Origin: Trichostrongylus colubriformis
Taxonomy: Eukaryota; Nematoda; Chromadorea; Rhabditida; Trichostrongylidae
Direction of reading: 5' to 3'
DNA: 64,000 nucleotides
NCBI GenBank assembly: GCA_963978905.1
Contig: OZ022257.1
Coordinates: 42,232,203-42,296,202 of the forward strand
Below the pieces are notes generated by a model that worked only from the letters and a program-made list of their open reading frames with translations, did no database searches and had not been told where the DNA came from. Below are positions 11,535 to 23,342 of the stretch, piece after piece. A program made the translations under genes and the position numbers. Position 1 is the stretch's first letter, and each line of letters opens with the position of its first letter.

Positions 11535-12099
11535 TTTCATGCTCTCCTTCAGTCCAGACAATTGAGGGCATGGTTTCCTTGATGTCTGCGAAGCTCTGTA
11601 GGTGCAAGTTTTGTCGCAAAAAAATTGGTAATTTTCAAAGCGTTTCACTTCAAACGACCGCGACTTCCCTCAAAAACCTCAAACTGACCTTATGAATCCA
11701 GATCTCGTGTGCTAGTTATACAAAGTGGTAGTTTACTAACGACTGCTAGAATTGTACCATATATGCAGAAAGGAGGAATTATGTTGAAGACGTTGCCGAG
11801 GAAAATTTTTTCCGTCGTAATAAAAAATACTCACTTTACAAACAATTATGTGTTCTGACTGAAATACTTCCAGCACACATTCGTTGCTCTCGGGGAGAAC
11901 TGAGGAACTTTGTTTTACTCTTTTACTAGTCCTTCTAATCCGAAAGTTGACAAAGGGGTTACTGAGAGGAGAACAGTGAAACGCCCTGAAGACCAGATCA
12001 TTCAAATTACGCTTTCTCCATTGCAGAAGATTTTCGTCGTTGCGCAATTTCGCCATAGAGATACGCAACCAGGGCAGCAAACACCATTAACCAGCGCAT
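11535..12099 (-). pseudogene. Unknown multi-exon gene candidate, left-arm copy with nonsense codon
   Basis: This is the mirror of 22136-22693. A start at 12099 gives a hydrophobic leader (MRWLMVFAAL). Downstream exon-like blocks end in GT donors in matching phase. The block corresponding to 22490-22546 carries TAA at 11716-11718 where the right arm has CAA, so this copy cannot encode the same product. No family is recognised. Confidence 0.3.
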
Positions 12100-12814
12100 T
12101 ATAGGGCTGCTGCGTAATTTTTAACTTTTCTATACTTCCATGTAGTTTCTAATTTTGTCACCTAATTGGTTTCAGCTTTTTAGCCGTAGGTTTCGTTTTT
12201 CTTAGCCTAGTTTCGTTAATTGACTGGGTAAAAACATGGAAATAACTGAGCCTGAAGAGCGGGGGGTCGTATGAGGGCCCCATTTCAGAAAGAGGGTCTA
12301 TCTTTCGAAAATTTTCCTCGACGCCACGCATAAGTCTCCTTCTCTACCTTGAAGTAACAGGCCTTTAATATGTTTGAACAACTTTATCTGTTCACAAAAG
12401 ACCTTGAAATAGTGAAATGCGATTCTGAATAACCAGAAGCATCCTACATGAGACACAGTTTCTAGCCTTATGAGTGCAACAAGACAAAGGATAACTAATG
12501 CCTCCTTTAGCGTGTCGCAGAGCCTCTAATGCCAAAAGATCTTGGGAATAATTATTTGAACTCTCCGACGTGTGATGCGTTAGCCATCAGTGTTTGTTCA
12601 TTTACGTTCTACGTGATGTTTTGATGTTTGTTCGAAAATAAAAACCACTTCCAGGAGCGATTCTAGTTTACGGGCATAATATGGTGGAAAGGGTCGATTA
12701 ATACGTTCCTCTGAATGTTTCATGTGAGGATACAATTGAGCACTGTGTAGGCCGTTATTCAGTGAAGACGATAACAAAAATAGCGAGAACTTTTATTATA
12801 CACAGGGTACTGAA

Positions 12815-15800
12815 TCAGCAGAACCCACATGATTTTGGGCACACTTTCATTTTGGTTGCTGCAGAGAGAGTTCCAGTACAGAATCCAGTTTTTACAAGTG
12901 AAAGACAGCTGAAATATCGTTCAATTACATTGATGCAGTAGGAACAAGGGGCTAACAGTGCTTCTTACCTAGAATTGTCCACACATCTGAAACCAGATCC
13001 TGTTTTCACTGGAGAATCCGTTATTATAGCACCAGAGGGTTTCATTGTTGAAACGCCAAGAAGTTCTTTTGTTGTAGCGGAAACGGGAGAAGATGGTTCC
13101 GATTCAGTCGGTTTACTTGACGGAACTAAATGCTGTTGAACTGAACATTTACGTTACTCAGAAATGTACAACTATGATGGTACCGTGTCGGAATTCCAAA
13201 ATAACCCTCGTTGTTCCAATTCTATTGAATGTCATGACTGGAACGCGGTTTGAGTGAGACGGAGTGTTGTTCCAGCAGCATCAGGGGAGCAAAACCTTCA
13301 ATTTGCTTATTTTTACTCCATATAAATTCATAATTCGTGTTTACTAGAGAAGTGTTTCGCTTAGGGTGGCTCAAAAAAGCTTTCAACTCTATTATGTGTC
13401 GGCCCTGATATTAAGATATTGTAACACAGATGTTGCCTTTCTTGAGTACCACAGTAATCGTTATGGCTTCGAGGCGTAAAAGTAAGCATATTCACTTGCA
13501 CATTCTTAAAATGTATCGTCCCACGAATTTCCTACATACAACAGCTGTACCTGTAACCAGTCATTGTCTGATCTTCGTTTGTCTTGATCTCCACGCCAGC
13601 GTAAGCGCATCCGTCAACCGAAACACCTTTCGTGAAATACAATATCTTCACTTCAATATTTGTTCCTTCTGGAGACTACAAAACACATACTTATCACCTG
13701 TAACTTTATACCGAGCTGTGATTTCCCATATACGAAATGACCAAAAAGGATAACAGTGAACAAGATGAAAGTATGAAAGCAGGTGACATACTTCAATCCA
13801 ATACCAACATGTTTCGAATTCCTGTTGCTCTTTTCCACCAAGGCCAATTGCATCTTCTAATTTCTCCCAAGCTGGTGAAGCTTGGATGGTTCTGCCGCAT
13901 CCTGATGGCTGAAAGGAAACTTGTTTCACCGAGCATAATTTTCGGAATTTCCAGTGGTTACTCACTCTCTCTGTGCAGAGGTCTCCGCCGTAGCCTCCAG
14001 GACAAATGCACTTGCTGCAGTTTCTGGGATGAGGGAATCCACCCATCTGGCACTTCGCCGATATACTAGGGATGCACCTCCCTAAACTGAGCCTTAAGAA
14101 TCACATAACAGAAACAAATTTGTAGAATGTGTAGGCCTTAAGAAGGGCTGCAGTGTATTTATAAACTCATTCTTCTTCAGCTGGAAAGCTGTATGAATTG
14201 TGGTATCACGTGAAGGTGGCTATACATATTATGTAATGCTTCCAACACTTCTCATGACTGGCTCTTTCATCATATGGTAGCCGATGCATGATTTTCCAAT
14301 AAGTAAGCTCTGAGCACAGTCAATAAAAGCAAAGACGAAAAAAGGTTTGGTGTAAGACCTATACTCCTCGACTGTTGGAAATGATCAAACCTTTACAGCC
14401 GTAGTGTTCGTTAAGCATGGATAGTTCGATAAACGAAATGAATGGAGAGCCAAGAGTTTGTCGGTAGTTTATATCAAATGGCACCAATGTTGGCTCATCT
14501 TCGTTTAACGATCCGCTGTAAAATTTACGAATAACATATTTCTATTAATATTTAGATGTAAGAAAGAGCTATGGCTGATGCGTTTTCTATTCTTTATAGT
14601 ACGTTTATCATTGTCACACCAAGGTGATTGGCACAATTATCTGGATGACGTTTAGTATTTGCATGAACTTGAACAATAGTTTGTTAACGCACGTAGTTGC
14701 ACCATAGTGCATAATACTGCCGTAGTCGTACTTCATACCATAATTATAGTTAGTCCTTGTTGTTTCTTTGTTGAACTGATCTATGAAGTCCTCCTAGAAG
14801 CATAAGCGTAAGTTGAACCCAGCATAGTACCAGCCAATTTTCTGTCTATATTTGGCCATTGCTTTAGAATGAGAAATGAATAAAATGTGCTTTTATTGGT
14901 CAGAACGGCTTATGACTTACCTACCACGCTTTATTAGGACAAATAGAATGAAACGTTCATCGCTTATTCATGTAATAGCAGTTCTCCAACCATTCCAAAA
15001 GGCTCACCTCTACATTCTTGATATTTATAGTGACATATTCGTCGCGATCCGTTCGAGATTGAGTATGCCAAAATCCAAGAGCGTGACCAATTTCGTGCGC
15101 AGTTGTACATGCTACCTCACAACCATCACCCAACGACAGTCTCTGTAAACCACCTTTTTTTCCAACACTCGACCAGCATCCGTCTTGCTTGAACACCATA
15201 ATTCGATCGTAAGCTGAAACAATAAGATTTTTGGGATATATTGCAGAAAACGAAACAGTGTAATGTGCAAAAATTCAACACTTTTGATGGATTCCAATTT
15301 GCAGTCTCCATCTTCATTACTAGGTGAGGATGCTTTATATATTATATACATGGGATGAATCGTTGTTTAAGATTGTGAGTGAAACGGACTCAGCTTACAT
15401 GATCCCTAATTGTATTGAAGATCTGTCAGGAGCGATAGAAGACACGAATACTCATTCAAATAAACTTCCTCACCGTTTTCGTTCTCTATGAAATCAATGC
15501 AAGTGTCTTTTTCCCACCATTTTGCTGCTTTGAGAAATGCATTTTTCATTGCGTCAGCTGTAAAGATAGTGTAATGTTAGTATATTTTGAACAACGTAAA
15601 CATATTCTTAAACTCACTAGCCGAAGAGTGAAAGAAGAAGTTCACTCCTTGTTTCCACAGCCCCTGCGGATGAAAAATATCCTTGAATGCCTGACGTTTC
15701 GCACGACTGGACGAATTTGACAATTCTTCTATCTCCTCGATCACTTCTTTAGTTTGATTCCTTCAACAGTGCTCGATCAGGGAAATTTACATGTGCCACT

Positions 15801-16423
15801 TGTTCTACGTACTCTGATAGACCTATGTCACCCTGATAGAAGATCTTGGAAACGTTGCCGTGCGCATTAATCTCGTTGATATTGTCTCCAATTTTTCTCA
15901 CTCTATCCCTCTTGAAAGGAAGCCATTTCTGCAACGCAAAATCAGCTATGCATTGCGATTAGATTATGCGTTCCTTGTGGAGTGGGAACATGTTTGTTTG
16001 AGTAACTTAATATTTCCTGTTACGATAGCTATGAGATTGATTAGGCAGCGCTACCTTTAGTCTTTCACCGAGAGATTTCGCCATTGCCGATGTTAACTGT
16101 AGTGCCTTCAGCATTTTATCCTTCAAACTTCTCAGCTTCTCACGCGTTTTCAAAAACGGCGTTTTGTCGAAGAGCTGCAAATATGTACAGCAGAATGAGA
16201 AATCATTGCAAGAATAAAATGGTTTCCAAACACTGGCATCCAGCGAACCAAGAAATGCTTGTTCAAAGAAAGAAATAGCCCCAACCTTTTTGACCTGTTG
16301 GATGGTTGCGTTTTTGAATTTTTGTCCTATGTTGCGTCCACTCGTGAGCAATCCCTTTGCTTTGTCAAGCAAGCTGCTATCGACGACAACAATTAAGAGC
16401 AAGGTGAGCAATATCAGTCTCAT
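12815..16423 (-). pseudogene. Astacin metalloprotease gene, left-arm copy with CUB frameshift
   Basis: This is the mirrored copy of the gene at 17780-21418, with the same exon order. The start is at 16423, the zinc site HEIGHALGFWH at 15065-15097, the EGF-like exon near 14046, the CUB exons near 13640-13930 and 13200-13300, and the ShKT exon ends at TGA 12815-12817 with a polyadenylation signal at 12792-12797. Relative to the right arm one base is missing near 13259 in the second half of the CUB domain, which brings a TGA into frame within about ten codons. The product would then lack the end of CUB, the linker and the ShKT domain. A sequencing error is the alternative. All other exons appear to keep their frame. 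Confidence 0.75.
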
Positions 16424-16677
16424 TCTAGAACGGGAAATTTTTGAGATTCTGAACAGACCATATGCCTGATAATGTGAAAAATCCTCTACGGTGGACGTAA
16501 TGATGCAATGCAATGAAAACATTGCAGGCTATTTTTCATGGTGTAGATCTGAGAAATTTTGAAGAGACTCTGACAAGCAAATTGTAATAGATGCCGAACG
16601 AACTCGTGGAAAAGTGAAAGCAAACAATGAAGATGAAATGATTGCCTGTGGAGAGACATACTGCACTATGGTCACCC

Positions 16678-16685
16678 CTTTTATA
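16678..16685 (-). promoter_or_regulatory. TATA box facing the left astacin copy
   Basis: TATAAAAG reads on the minus strand about 255 bases before the left start codon. Its mirror image sits at 16835-16842 on the plus strand, so the palindrome centre carries two divergent core promoters. In both genes a TTCTAG acceptor lies one base before the ATG, consistent with trans-splicing or a 5' intron. Confidence 0.5.
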
Positions 16686-16731
16686 TCCACTCTATATTGA
16701 TTACCGTTGTATAAGGCGGCTGAGGAAACAT

Positions 16732-16788
16732 GTTACAAAACAAAAACGCACAAGAAACAGGAAAAAAGGAAAACAGAAGTTACACCCA
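16732..16788. repeat. Spacer at the palindrome centre (left contig)
   Basis: An A-rich spacer of about 57 bases separates two mirror-image stems (...GAGGAAACAT / ATGTTTCCTC...) that run outward into the two arms. The same spacer, with a few changes, occurs at about 17416-17470 after the gap. This is where the arms physically turn. Confidence 0.8.
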
Positions 16789-16834
16789 ATGTTTCCTCAG
16801 CCGCCTTATACAACGGTAATCAATATAGAGTGGA

Positions 16835-16842
16835 TATAAAAG
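16835..16842 (+). promoter_or_regulatory. Mirrored TATA box at the palindrome centre
   Basis: TATAAAAG on the plus strand, followed by GGGGTGACC; exact mirror of 16678-16685. It would drive the right-hand gene if the gap is an unmerged overlap. Confidence 0.45.
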
Positions 16843-17087
16843 GGGTGACCATAGTGCAGTATGTCTCTCCACAGGCAATCATTTCATCTTCATTGTTTGC
16901 TTTCACTTTTCCACGAGTTCGTTCGGCATCTATTACAATTTGCTTGTCAGAGTCTCTTCAAAATTTCTCAGATCTACACCATGAAAAATAGCCTGCAATG
17001 TTTTCATTGCATTGCATCATTACGTCAACCGTAGAGGATTTTTCACATTATCAGGCATATGGTCTGTTCAGAATCTCAAAAATTTCC

Positions 17088-17287
17088 NNNNNNNNNNNNN
17101 NNNNNNNNNNNNNNNNNNNNNNNNNNNNNNNNNNNNNNNNNNNNNNNNNNNNNNNNNNNNNNNNNNNNNNNNNNNNNNNNNNNNNNNNNNNNNNNNNNNN
17201 NNNNNNNNNNNNNNNNNNNNNNNNNNNNNNNNNNNNNNNNNNNNNNNNNNNNNNNNNNNNNNNNNNNNNNNNNNNNNNNNNNNNNNN
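17088..17287. other. Assembly gap (200 N)
   Basis: Exactly 200 N. The 484 bases before it (16604-17087) and the 483 after it (17288-17770) are near-identical in the same orientation, so the gap size is probably nominal and the flanks probably represent the same DNA twice. Confidence 0.9.
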
Positions 17288-17517
17288 TCGTGGAAAGTGA
17301 AAGCAAACAATGAAGATGAAATGATTGCCTGTGGAGAGACATACTGCACTATGGTCACCCCTTTTATATCCACTCTATATTGATTACCGTTGTATAAGGC
17401 GGCTGAGGAAACATGTTACAAAACAAAACGCACAAGAAACAGGAAAAAAGGAAAACAAAAGCTATACCCACATGTTTCCTCAGCCGCCTTATACAACGGT
17501 AATCAATATAGAGTGGA

Positions 17518-17525
17518 TATAAAAG
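17518..17525 (+). promoter_or_regulatory. TATA box of the right astacin gene
   Basis: TATAAAAG, 255 bases before the ATG at 17780; its minus-strand mirror lies at 17361-17368. A TTCTAG splice acceptor at 17774-17779 directly precedes the start codon. Confidence 0.5.
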
Positions 17526-17779
17526 GGGTGACCATAGTGCAGTATGTCTCTCCACAGGCAATCATTTCATCTTCATTGTTTGCTTTCACTTTTCCACGAG
17601 TTCGTTCGGCATCTATTACAATTTGCTTGCCAGAGTCTCTTCAAAATTTCTCAGATCTACACCATGAAAAATAGCCTGCAATGTTTTCATTGCATTGCAT
17701 CATTACGTCCACTGTAGAGGATTTTTCACATTATCAGGCATATGGTCTGTTCAGAATCTCAAAAATTTCCCGTTCTAGA

Positions 17780-20700
17780 ATGAGACTGATATTGCTCACC
17801 TTGCTCTTAATTGTTGTCGTCGATAGCAGCTTGCTTGACAAAGCAAAGGGACTGCTCACGAGTGGACGCAACATAGGACAAAAATTCAAAAACGCAACCA
17901 TCCAACAGGTCAAAAAGGTTGGGGCTATTTCTTTCTTTAAACAAGCATTTCTTGGTTTGCTGGATGCCAGTGTTTTTGAAACCATTTTATTCTTGCAATG
18001 ATTTCTCATTCTGCTGTACATATTTGCAGCTCTTCGACAAAACGCCGTTTTTGAAAACGCGTGAGAAGCTAAGAAGTTTGAAGGGTAAAATGCTGAAGGC
18101 ACTACAGTTAACATCGGCAATGGCGAAATCTCTCGGTGAAAGACTAAAGGTAGCGCTGACTAATCAATCTCATAGCTATCGTAACAGGAAATATTAAGTT
18201 ACTCAAACAAACATGTTCCCACTCCACAAGGAACGCATAATCTAATCGCAATGCATAGCTGATTTTGCGTTGCAGAAATGGCTTCCTTTCAAGAGGGATA
18301 GAGTGAGAACAAATGGAGACAATATCAACGAGATTAATGCGCACGGCAACGTTTCCAAGATCTTCTATCAGGGTGACATAGGTCTATCAGAGTACGTAGA
18401 ACAAGTGGCACATGTAGATTTCCCTGATCGAGCACTGTTGAAGGAATCAAACTAAAGAAGTGATCGAGGAGATAGAAGAATTGTCAAATTCGTCCAGTCG
18501 TGCGAAACGTCAGGCATTCAAGGATATTTTTCATCCGCAGGGGCTGTGGAAACAAGGAGTGAACTTCTTCTTTCACTCTTCGGCTAGTGAGTTTAAGAAT
18601 ATGCTTACGTTGTTCAAAATATACTAACATTACACTATCTTTGCAGCTGACGCAATGAAAAATGCGTTTCTCAAAGCAGCAAAATGGTGGGAAAAAGACA
18701 CTTGCATTGACTTCATAGAGAACGAAAACGGTGAGGAAGTTTATTTGAATGAGTATTCGTATCTTCTATCGCTCCTGACAGATCTTCAATACAATTAGGG
18801 ATCATGTAAGCTGAGTCCGTTTCACTCACAATCTTAAACAACGATTCATCCCATGTATATAATATAAAGCATCCTCACCTAGTAATGAAGATGGAGACTG
18901 CAAATTGGAATCCATCAAAAGTGTTGAATTTTTGCACATTACACTGTTTCGTTTTCTGCAATATATCCAAAAAATCTTATTGTTTCAGCTTACGATCGAA
19001 TTATGGTGTTCAAGCAAGACGGATGCTGGTCGAGTGTTGGAAAAAAAGGTGGTTTACAGAGACTGTCGTTGGGTGATGGTTGTGAGGTAGTATGTACAAC
19101 TGCGCACGAAATTGGTCACGCTCTTGGATTTTGGCATACGCAATCTCGAACGGATCGCGACGAATATGTCACTATAAATATCAAGAATGTAGAGGTGAGC
19201 CTTTTGGAATGGTTGGAGAACTGCTATTACATGAATAAGCGATGAACGTTTCATTATATTTGTCCTAATAAAGCGTGGTAGGTAAGTCATAAGCCGTTCT
19301 GACCAATAAAAAGCACATTTTATTCATTTTTCATTCTAAAGCAATGGCCAAATATAGACAGAAAATTGGCTGGTGCTATGCTGGGTTCAACTTACGCTTA
19401 TGCTTCTAGGAGGACTTCATAGATCAGTTCAACAAAGAAACAACAAGGACTAACTATAATTATGGTATGAAGTACGACTACGGCAGTATTATGCACTATG
19501 GTGCAACTACGTGCGTTAACAAACTATTGTTCAAGTTCATGCAAATACTAAACGTCATCCAGATAATTGTGCCAATCACCTTGGTGTGACAATGATAAAC
19601 GTACTATAAAGAATAGAAAACGCATCAGCCATAGCTCTTTCTTACATCTAAATATTAATAGAAATACGTTATTCATAAATTTTACAGCGGATCGTTAAAC
19701 GAAGATGAGCCAACATTGGTGCCATTTGATATAAACTACCGACAAACTCTTGGCTCTCCATTCATTTCGTTTATCGAACTATCCATGCTTAACGAACACT
19801 ACGGCTGTAAAGGTTTGATCATTTCCAACAGTCGAGGAGTATAGGTCTTACACCAAACCTTTTTTCGTCTTTGCTTTTACTGACTGTGCTCAGAGCTTAC
19901 TTATTGGAAAATCATATATGTGCATATGTGTTTGTGAGCTTCGTTTCAAGCATCGGCTACCATATGATGAAAGAGCCAGTCATGAGAAGTGTTGAAAGCA
20001 TTACATAATATGTATAGCCACCTTCACGTGATACCACAATTCGTACAGCTTTCCAGCTGAAGAAAAATGAGTTTATAAATACACTGCAGCCATTCTCAAG
20101 GCCTATACATTCTACAAATTTGTTTCTGTTATGTGATTCTTAAGGCTCAGTTTAGGGAGGTGCATCCCTAGTATATCGGCGAAGTGCCAGATGGGTGGAT
20201 TCCCTCATCCCAGAAACTGCAGCAAGTGCATTTGTCCTGGAGGCTACGGCGGAGACCTCTGCACAGAGAGAGTGAGTAACCACTGGAAATTCCGAAAATT
20301 ATGCCCGGTGAAACAAGTTTCCTTTCAGCCATCAGGATGCGGCAGAACCATCCAAGCTTCACCAGCTTGGGAGAAATTAGAAGATGCAATTGGCCTTGGT
20401 GGAAAAGAGCAACAGGAATTCGAAACATGTTGGTATTGGATTGAAGTATGTCACCTGCTTTCATACTTTCATCTTGTTCATTGTTATCCTTTTTGGTCAT
20501 TTCGTATATAGGAAATCACAGCTCGGTAGAAAGTTACAGGTGATAACTATGTGTTTTGTAGTCTCCAGAAGGAACAAATATTGAAGTGAAGATATTGTAT
20601 TTCACGAAAGGTGTTTCGGTTGACGGATGCGCTTACGCTGGCGTGGAGATCAAGACAAACGAAGATCAGACAATGACTGGTTACAGGTACAGCTGTTGTA

Positions 20701-21418
20701 TGTAGGAAAATCGTGGGACGATACATTTTAAGAATGTGCAAGTGAATATGCTTACTTTTACGCCTCGAAGCCATAACGATTACTGTGGTACTCAAGAAAG
20801 GCAACATCTGTGTTACAATATCTCAATATCAGGGCCGACACATAATAGAGTTGAAAGCTTTTTGAGCCACCCTAAGCGAAACACTTCTCTAGTAAACACG
20901 AATTATGAATTTATAAGGAGTAAAAATAAGCAAATTGAAGGTTTTGCTCCCCTGATGCTGCTGGAACAACACTCCGTTCTCACTCAAACCGCGTTCCAGT
21001 CATGACATTCAATAGAATCGGAACAACGAGGGTTGTTTTGGAATTCCGACACGGTACCATCATAGTTGTACATTTCTGACGTAAATGTTCAGTTCAACAG
21101 CATTTAGTTCCGTCAAGTAAACCGACTGAATCGGAACCATCTTCTCCAGTTTCCGCTACAACAAAAGAACTTCTTGGCGTTTCAACAATGAAACCCTCTG
21201 GTGCTATAATAACGGATTCTCCAGTGAAAACAGGATCTGGTTTCAGATGTGTGGACAATTCTAGGTAAGAAGCACTGTTAGCCCCCTGGTCCTACTGCAT
21301 CAATGTAATTGAACGATATTTCAGCTGTCTTTCACTTGTAAAAACTGGATTCTGTACTGGAACTCTCTCTGCAGCAACCAAAATGAAAGTGTGCCCAAAA
21401 TCATGTGGGTTCTGCTGA
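17780..21418 (+). CDS. Secreted astacin (M12A) metalloprotease: propeptide-astacin-EGF-CUB-ShKT
   Basis: A 14-exon model joins without a frame break: 17780-17908, 18030-18149, 18276-18381, 18458-18586, 18647-18730, 18989-19194, 19410-19510, 19688-19812, 20156-20271, 20329-20445, 20562-20686, 20941-21053, 21093-21264, 21325-21418 (578 residues). It starts with a signal peptide (MRLILLTLLLIVVV). A propeptide follows, with QGDI, the likely aspartate switch, and a furin-type RAKR site. The catalytic domain has HEIGHALGFWH (19105-19137) and the Met-turn SIMHYG. EGF-like, CUB and a six-cysteine C-terminal ShKT domain (CPKSCGFC end) come after. The reaction is zinc-dependent endoproteolysis outside the cell; parasitic nematodes use such enzymes for moulting and tissue invasion (family knowledge). 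AATAAA lies at 21436-21441. The donor at 18381/18382 is weak: without that intron there is a frameshift shared by both arms. Confidence 0.85.
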
Positions 21419-21441
21419 TTCTGTACCTTGTGTATAATAAA

Positions 21442-22135
21442 AGTTCTCGCTATTTTTGTTATCGTCTTCACTGAATAACGGCCTGCACAGTGTTCAATTG
21501 TATCCTCACACGAAACATTCAGAGGAACGTATTAATCGACCCTTTCCACCATATTATGCCCGTAAACTAGAATCGCCCCTGGAAGTGGTTTTTATTTTCG
21601 AACAAACATCAAAACATCACGTAGAACGTAAATGAACAAACACTGATGGCTAACGCATCACACGTCGGAGAGTTCAAATAATTATTCCCAAGATCTTTTG
21701 GCATTAGAGGCTCTGCGACACGCTAAAGGAGGCATAATAGTTATCCTTTGTCTTGTTGCACTCATAAGGCTAGAAACTGTGTCTCATGTAGGATGCTTCT
21801 GGTTATTCAGAATCGCATTTCACTATTTCAAGGTCTTTTGTGGACAGATAAAGTTGTTCAAACATGTTAAAGGCCTGTTACTTCAAGGTAGAGAAGGAGA
21901 CTCAAGCGTGGCGTCGAGGAAAATTTTCGAAAGATAGACCCTCTCTCTGAAATGGGGCCCTCATACGACCCCCCGCTCTTCAGGCTCAGTTATTTCCATG
22001 TTTTTACCCAGTCAATTAACGAAACTAGGCTAAGAAAAACGAAACCTACGGCTAAAAAGCTGAAACCAATTAGGTGACAAAATTAGAAACTACATGGAAG
22101 TATAGAAAAGTTAAAAATTACGCAGCAGCCCTATA
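21442..22135. other. Intergenic stretch in the right arm
   Basis: No gene is supported. One 79-codon open frame (21698-21937) has a short hydrophobic run but no flanking exon structure. The mirror is about 12100-12790 in the left arm. Confidence 0.4.
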
Positions 22136-22693
22136 ATGCGCTGGTTAATGGTGTTTGCTGCCCTGGGTGCGTATCTCTATGGCGAAATTGCGCAACGACG
22201 AAAATCTTGTGCAATGGAGAAAGCGTAATTTGAATGGTTGGTCTTCAGGGCGTTTCACTGTTCTCCTCTCAGTAACCCCTTTGTCAACTTTCGGATTAGA
22301 AGGACTAGTAAAAGAGTAAAACAAAGTTCCTCAGTTCTCCCCGAGAGCAACGAATGTGTGCTGGAAGTATTTCAGTCAGAACACATAATTGTTTGTGAAG
22401 TGAGTATTTTCCATTACGACGGAAAAAAATTTTCCTCGGCAACGTCTTCAACATAATTCCTCCTTTCTGCATATATGGTACAATTCTAGCAGTCGTTAGT
22501 AAACTACCACTTTGTACAACTAGCACACGAGATCTGGATTCATAAGGTGAGTTTGAGGGAAGTCGCGGTCGTTTGAAGTGAAACGCTTTGAAAATTTCCA
22601 TTTTTTTTTTGCGACAAAACTTGCACCTACAGAGCTTCGCAGACATCAAGGAAACCATGCCCTCAATTGTCTGGACTGAAGGAGAGCATGAAA
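22136..22693 (+). CDS. Unknown multi-exon gene candidate with signal-like leader (partial model)
   Basis: ATG at 22136 starts a hydrophobic leader (MRWLMVFAALGAYLYG). Exon-like blocks follow in one phase: one ending at the GTGAGT donor after 22399, one at 22490-22546 (after TTCTAG, ending before GTGAGT) and one from 22633 to a GTAACT donor after 22693. Linking the leader exon to the next block in phase requires a GTAATT...TTCAG intron of only 24 nt (25 nt in the left arm); otherwise a frame change is needed. The downstream end was not found. The sequence matches no family I know. Neighbour of the astacin gene on the same strand. Confidence 0.35.
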
Positions 22694-22840
22694 GTAACTT
22701 ACATTACTTCGAAAGATTATTTTCAACAAAGTTGCAACCTTGAAAAATTGTCAAATTAACTCTTTTTTCCAAATCTATTTTTGAGGTACGTCCTTTCCGG
22801 CAATCGTGACCCAGACGCGCAACCAGGATAGGTATCGTCC

Positions 22841-22960
22841 ATATCACAGCACTAGATGGGGAATGGTCTCTGGAGGCTGAGAGTGTGCGGCGGGGTCAGA
22901 GAGTCTGATACACTCTCACTCAACTCCGTAGAAAACACCTTATCTAGCGCCGTGGTATGT
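22841..22960. repeat. Imperfect 120-bp hairpin, right-arm copy
   Basis: Mirror of 11275-11391. Both halves are complementary along nearly the full length, with the ends ATATCACAGCACTAGAT and ATCTAGCGCCGTGGTAT. The central loop is GC-rich. Confidence 0.5.
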
Positions 22961-23045
22961 ACTGTATTCAGTGATTGAGAGTGGCAACCGATTTACAAGT
23001 CTCTAACTTTGTTTTGCATTTTTATATAACTGGTCTTCGTTTTCC

Positions 23046-23342
23046 TCAAAACGCGAATGTGAGAAATGTTTTATGAGTATGATTTCCCACCGTTCTAGAA
23101 ATGGTTTCATAAAACATTACTGGAGTCATAGCACTCCTAGTCTGTGCCTTTTGCATGCACACACGACCTTCTGCACCAGAGTTTATAAGCGAATACTTAC
23201 GTTGATACAATGTGGGGAATTAAATCAGCCGCCGGGAGAATACAGTGTAGCGTGCCGGGTCGAGGTTGGACGGAGCCGCCGTCTTCGCTCGTCGTCGTCG
23301 CGAAACCAATCTCCTCTGAGCCCTGTTCCCAAGCCGACCACG
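23046..23342 (-). CDS. Candidate two-exon 3' gene end, protein unknown
   Basis: On the minus strand, exon 23342-23201 is preceded by an ACAG acceptor and ends in an ideal GTAAGT donor; exon 23094-23046 follows TTTCTAG and closes with TGA, in matching phase. Together they give about 63 residues with a PRPGTLHC segment. No upstream exon was found. It could also be chance, since other frames here are open too. Confidence 0.3.

Larger units (their letters stand above)
6204..17087 (-). repeat. Left arm of a large inverted duplication
   Basis: The sequence from about 6204 to 16731 is the reverse complement of about 17471 to 28024, with a coordinate sum near 34,200-34,230 throughout. Positions 16788-17087 repeat the centre again in mirrored form. 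Differences are scattered substitutions and small indels plus one indel of about 30 bp (an extra segment near 19915-19960 in the right arm), so the arms are very similar but not identical. All features from 6204 to 17087 have a mirror partner in the right arm. Confidence 0.9.

Noticed and set aside
16998..17313. Open frames running through the N gap
   Set aside because: N codons cannot be read; these are artefacts of the gap.
17364..17561. Pairs of 65-codon frames starting MPVERHTALW on both strands at 16642, 17325 and 17364
   Set aside because: They arise because the palindrome stem reads the same in both directions; the TATA box lies within them and there is no exon context.
18270..18455. 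Shared frameshift in the astacin propeptide exon of both arms
   Set aside because: A GTCTAT...CTAAAG intron at 18382-18457 restores phase on both sides and keeps the 578-codon model whole, so a pseudogene call for the right arm was not adopted.
20172..20271. EGF exon starting after CCCTAG at 20171
   Set aside because: That acceptor gives the wrong phase and loses the first EGF cysteine; the upstream TTTAG at 20151-20155 fits both phase and domain.
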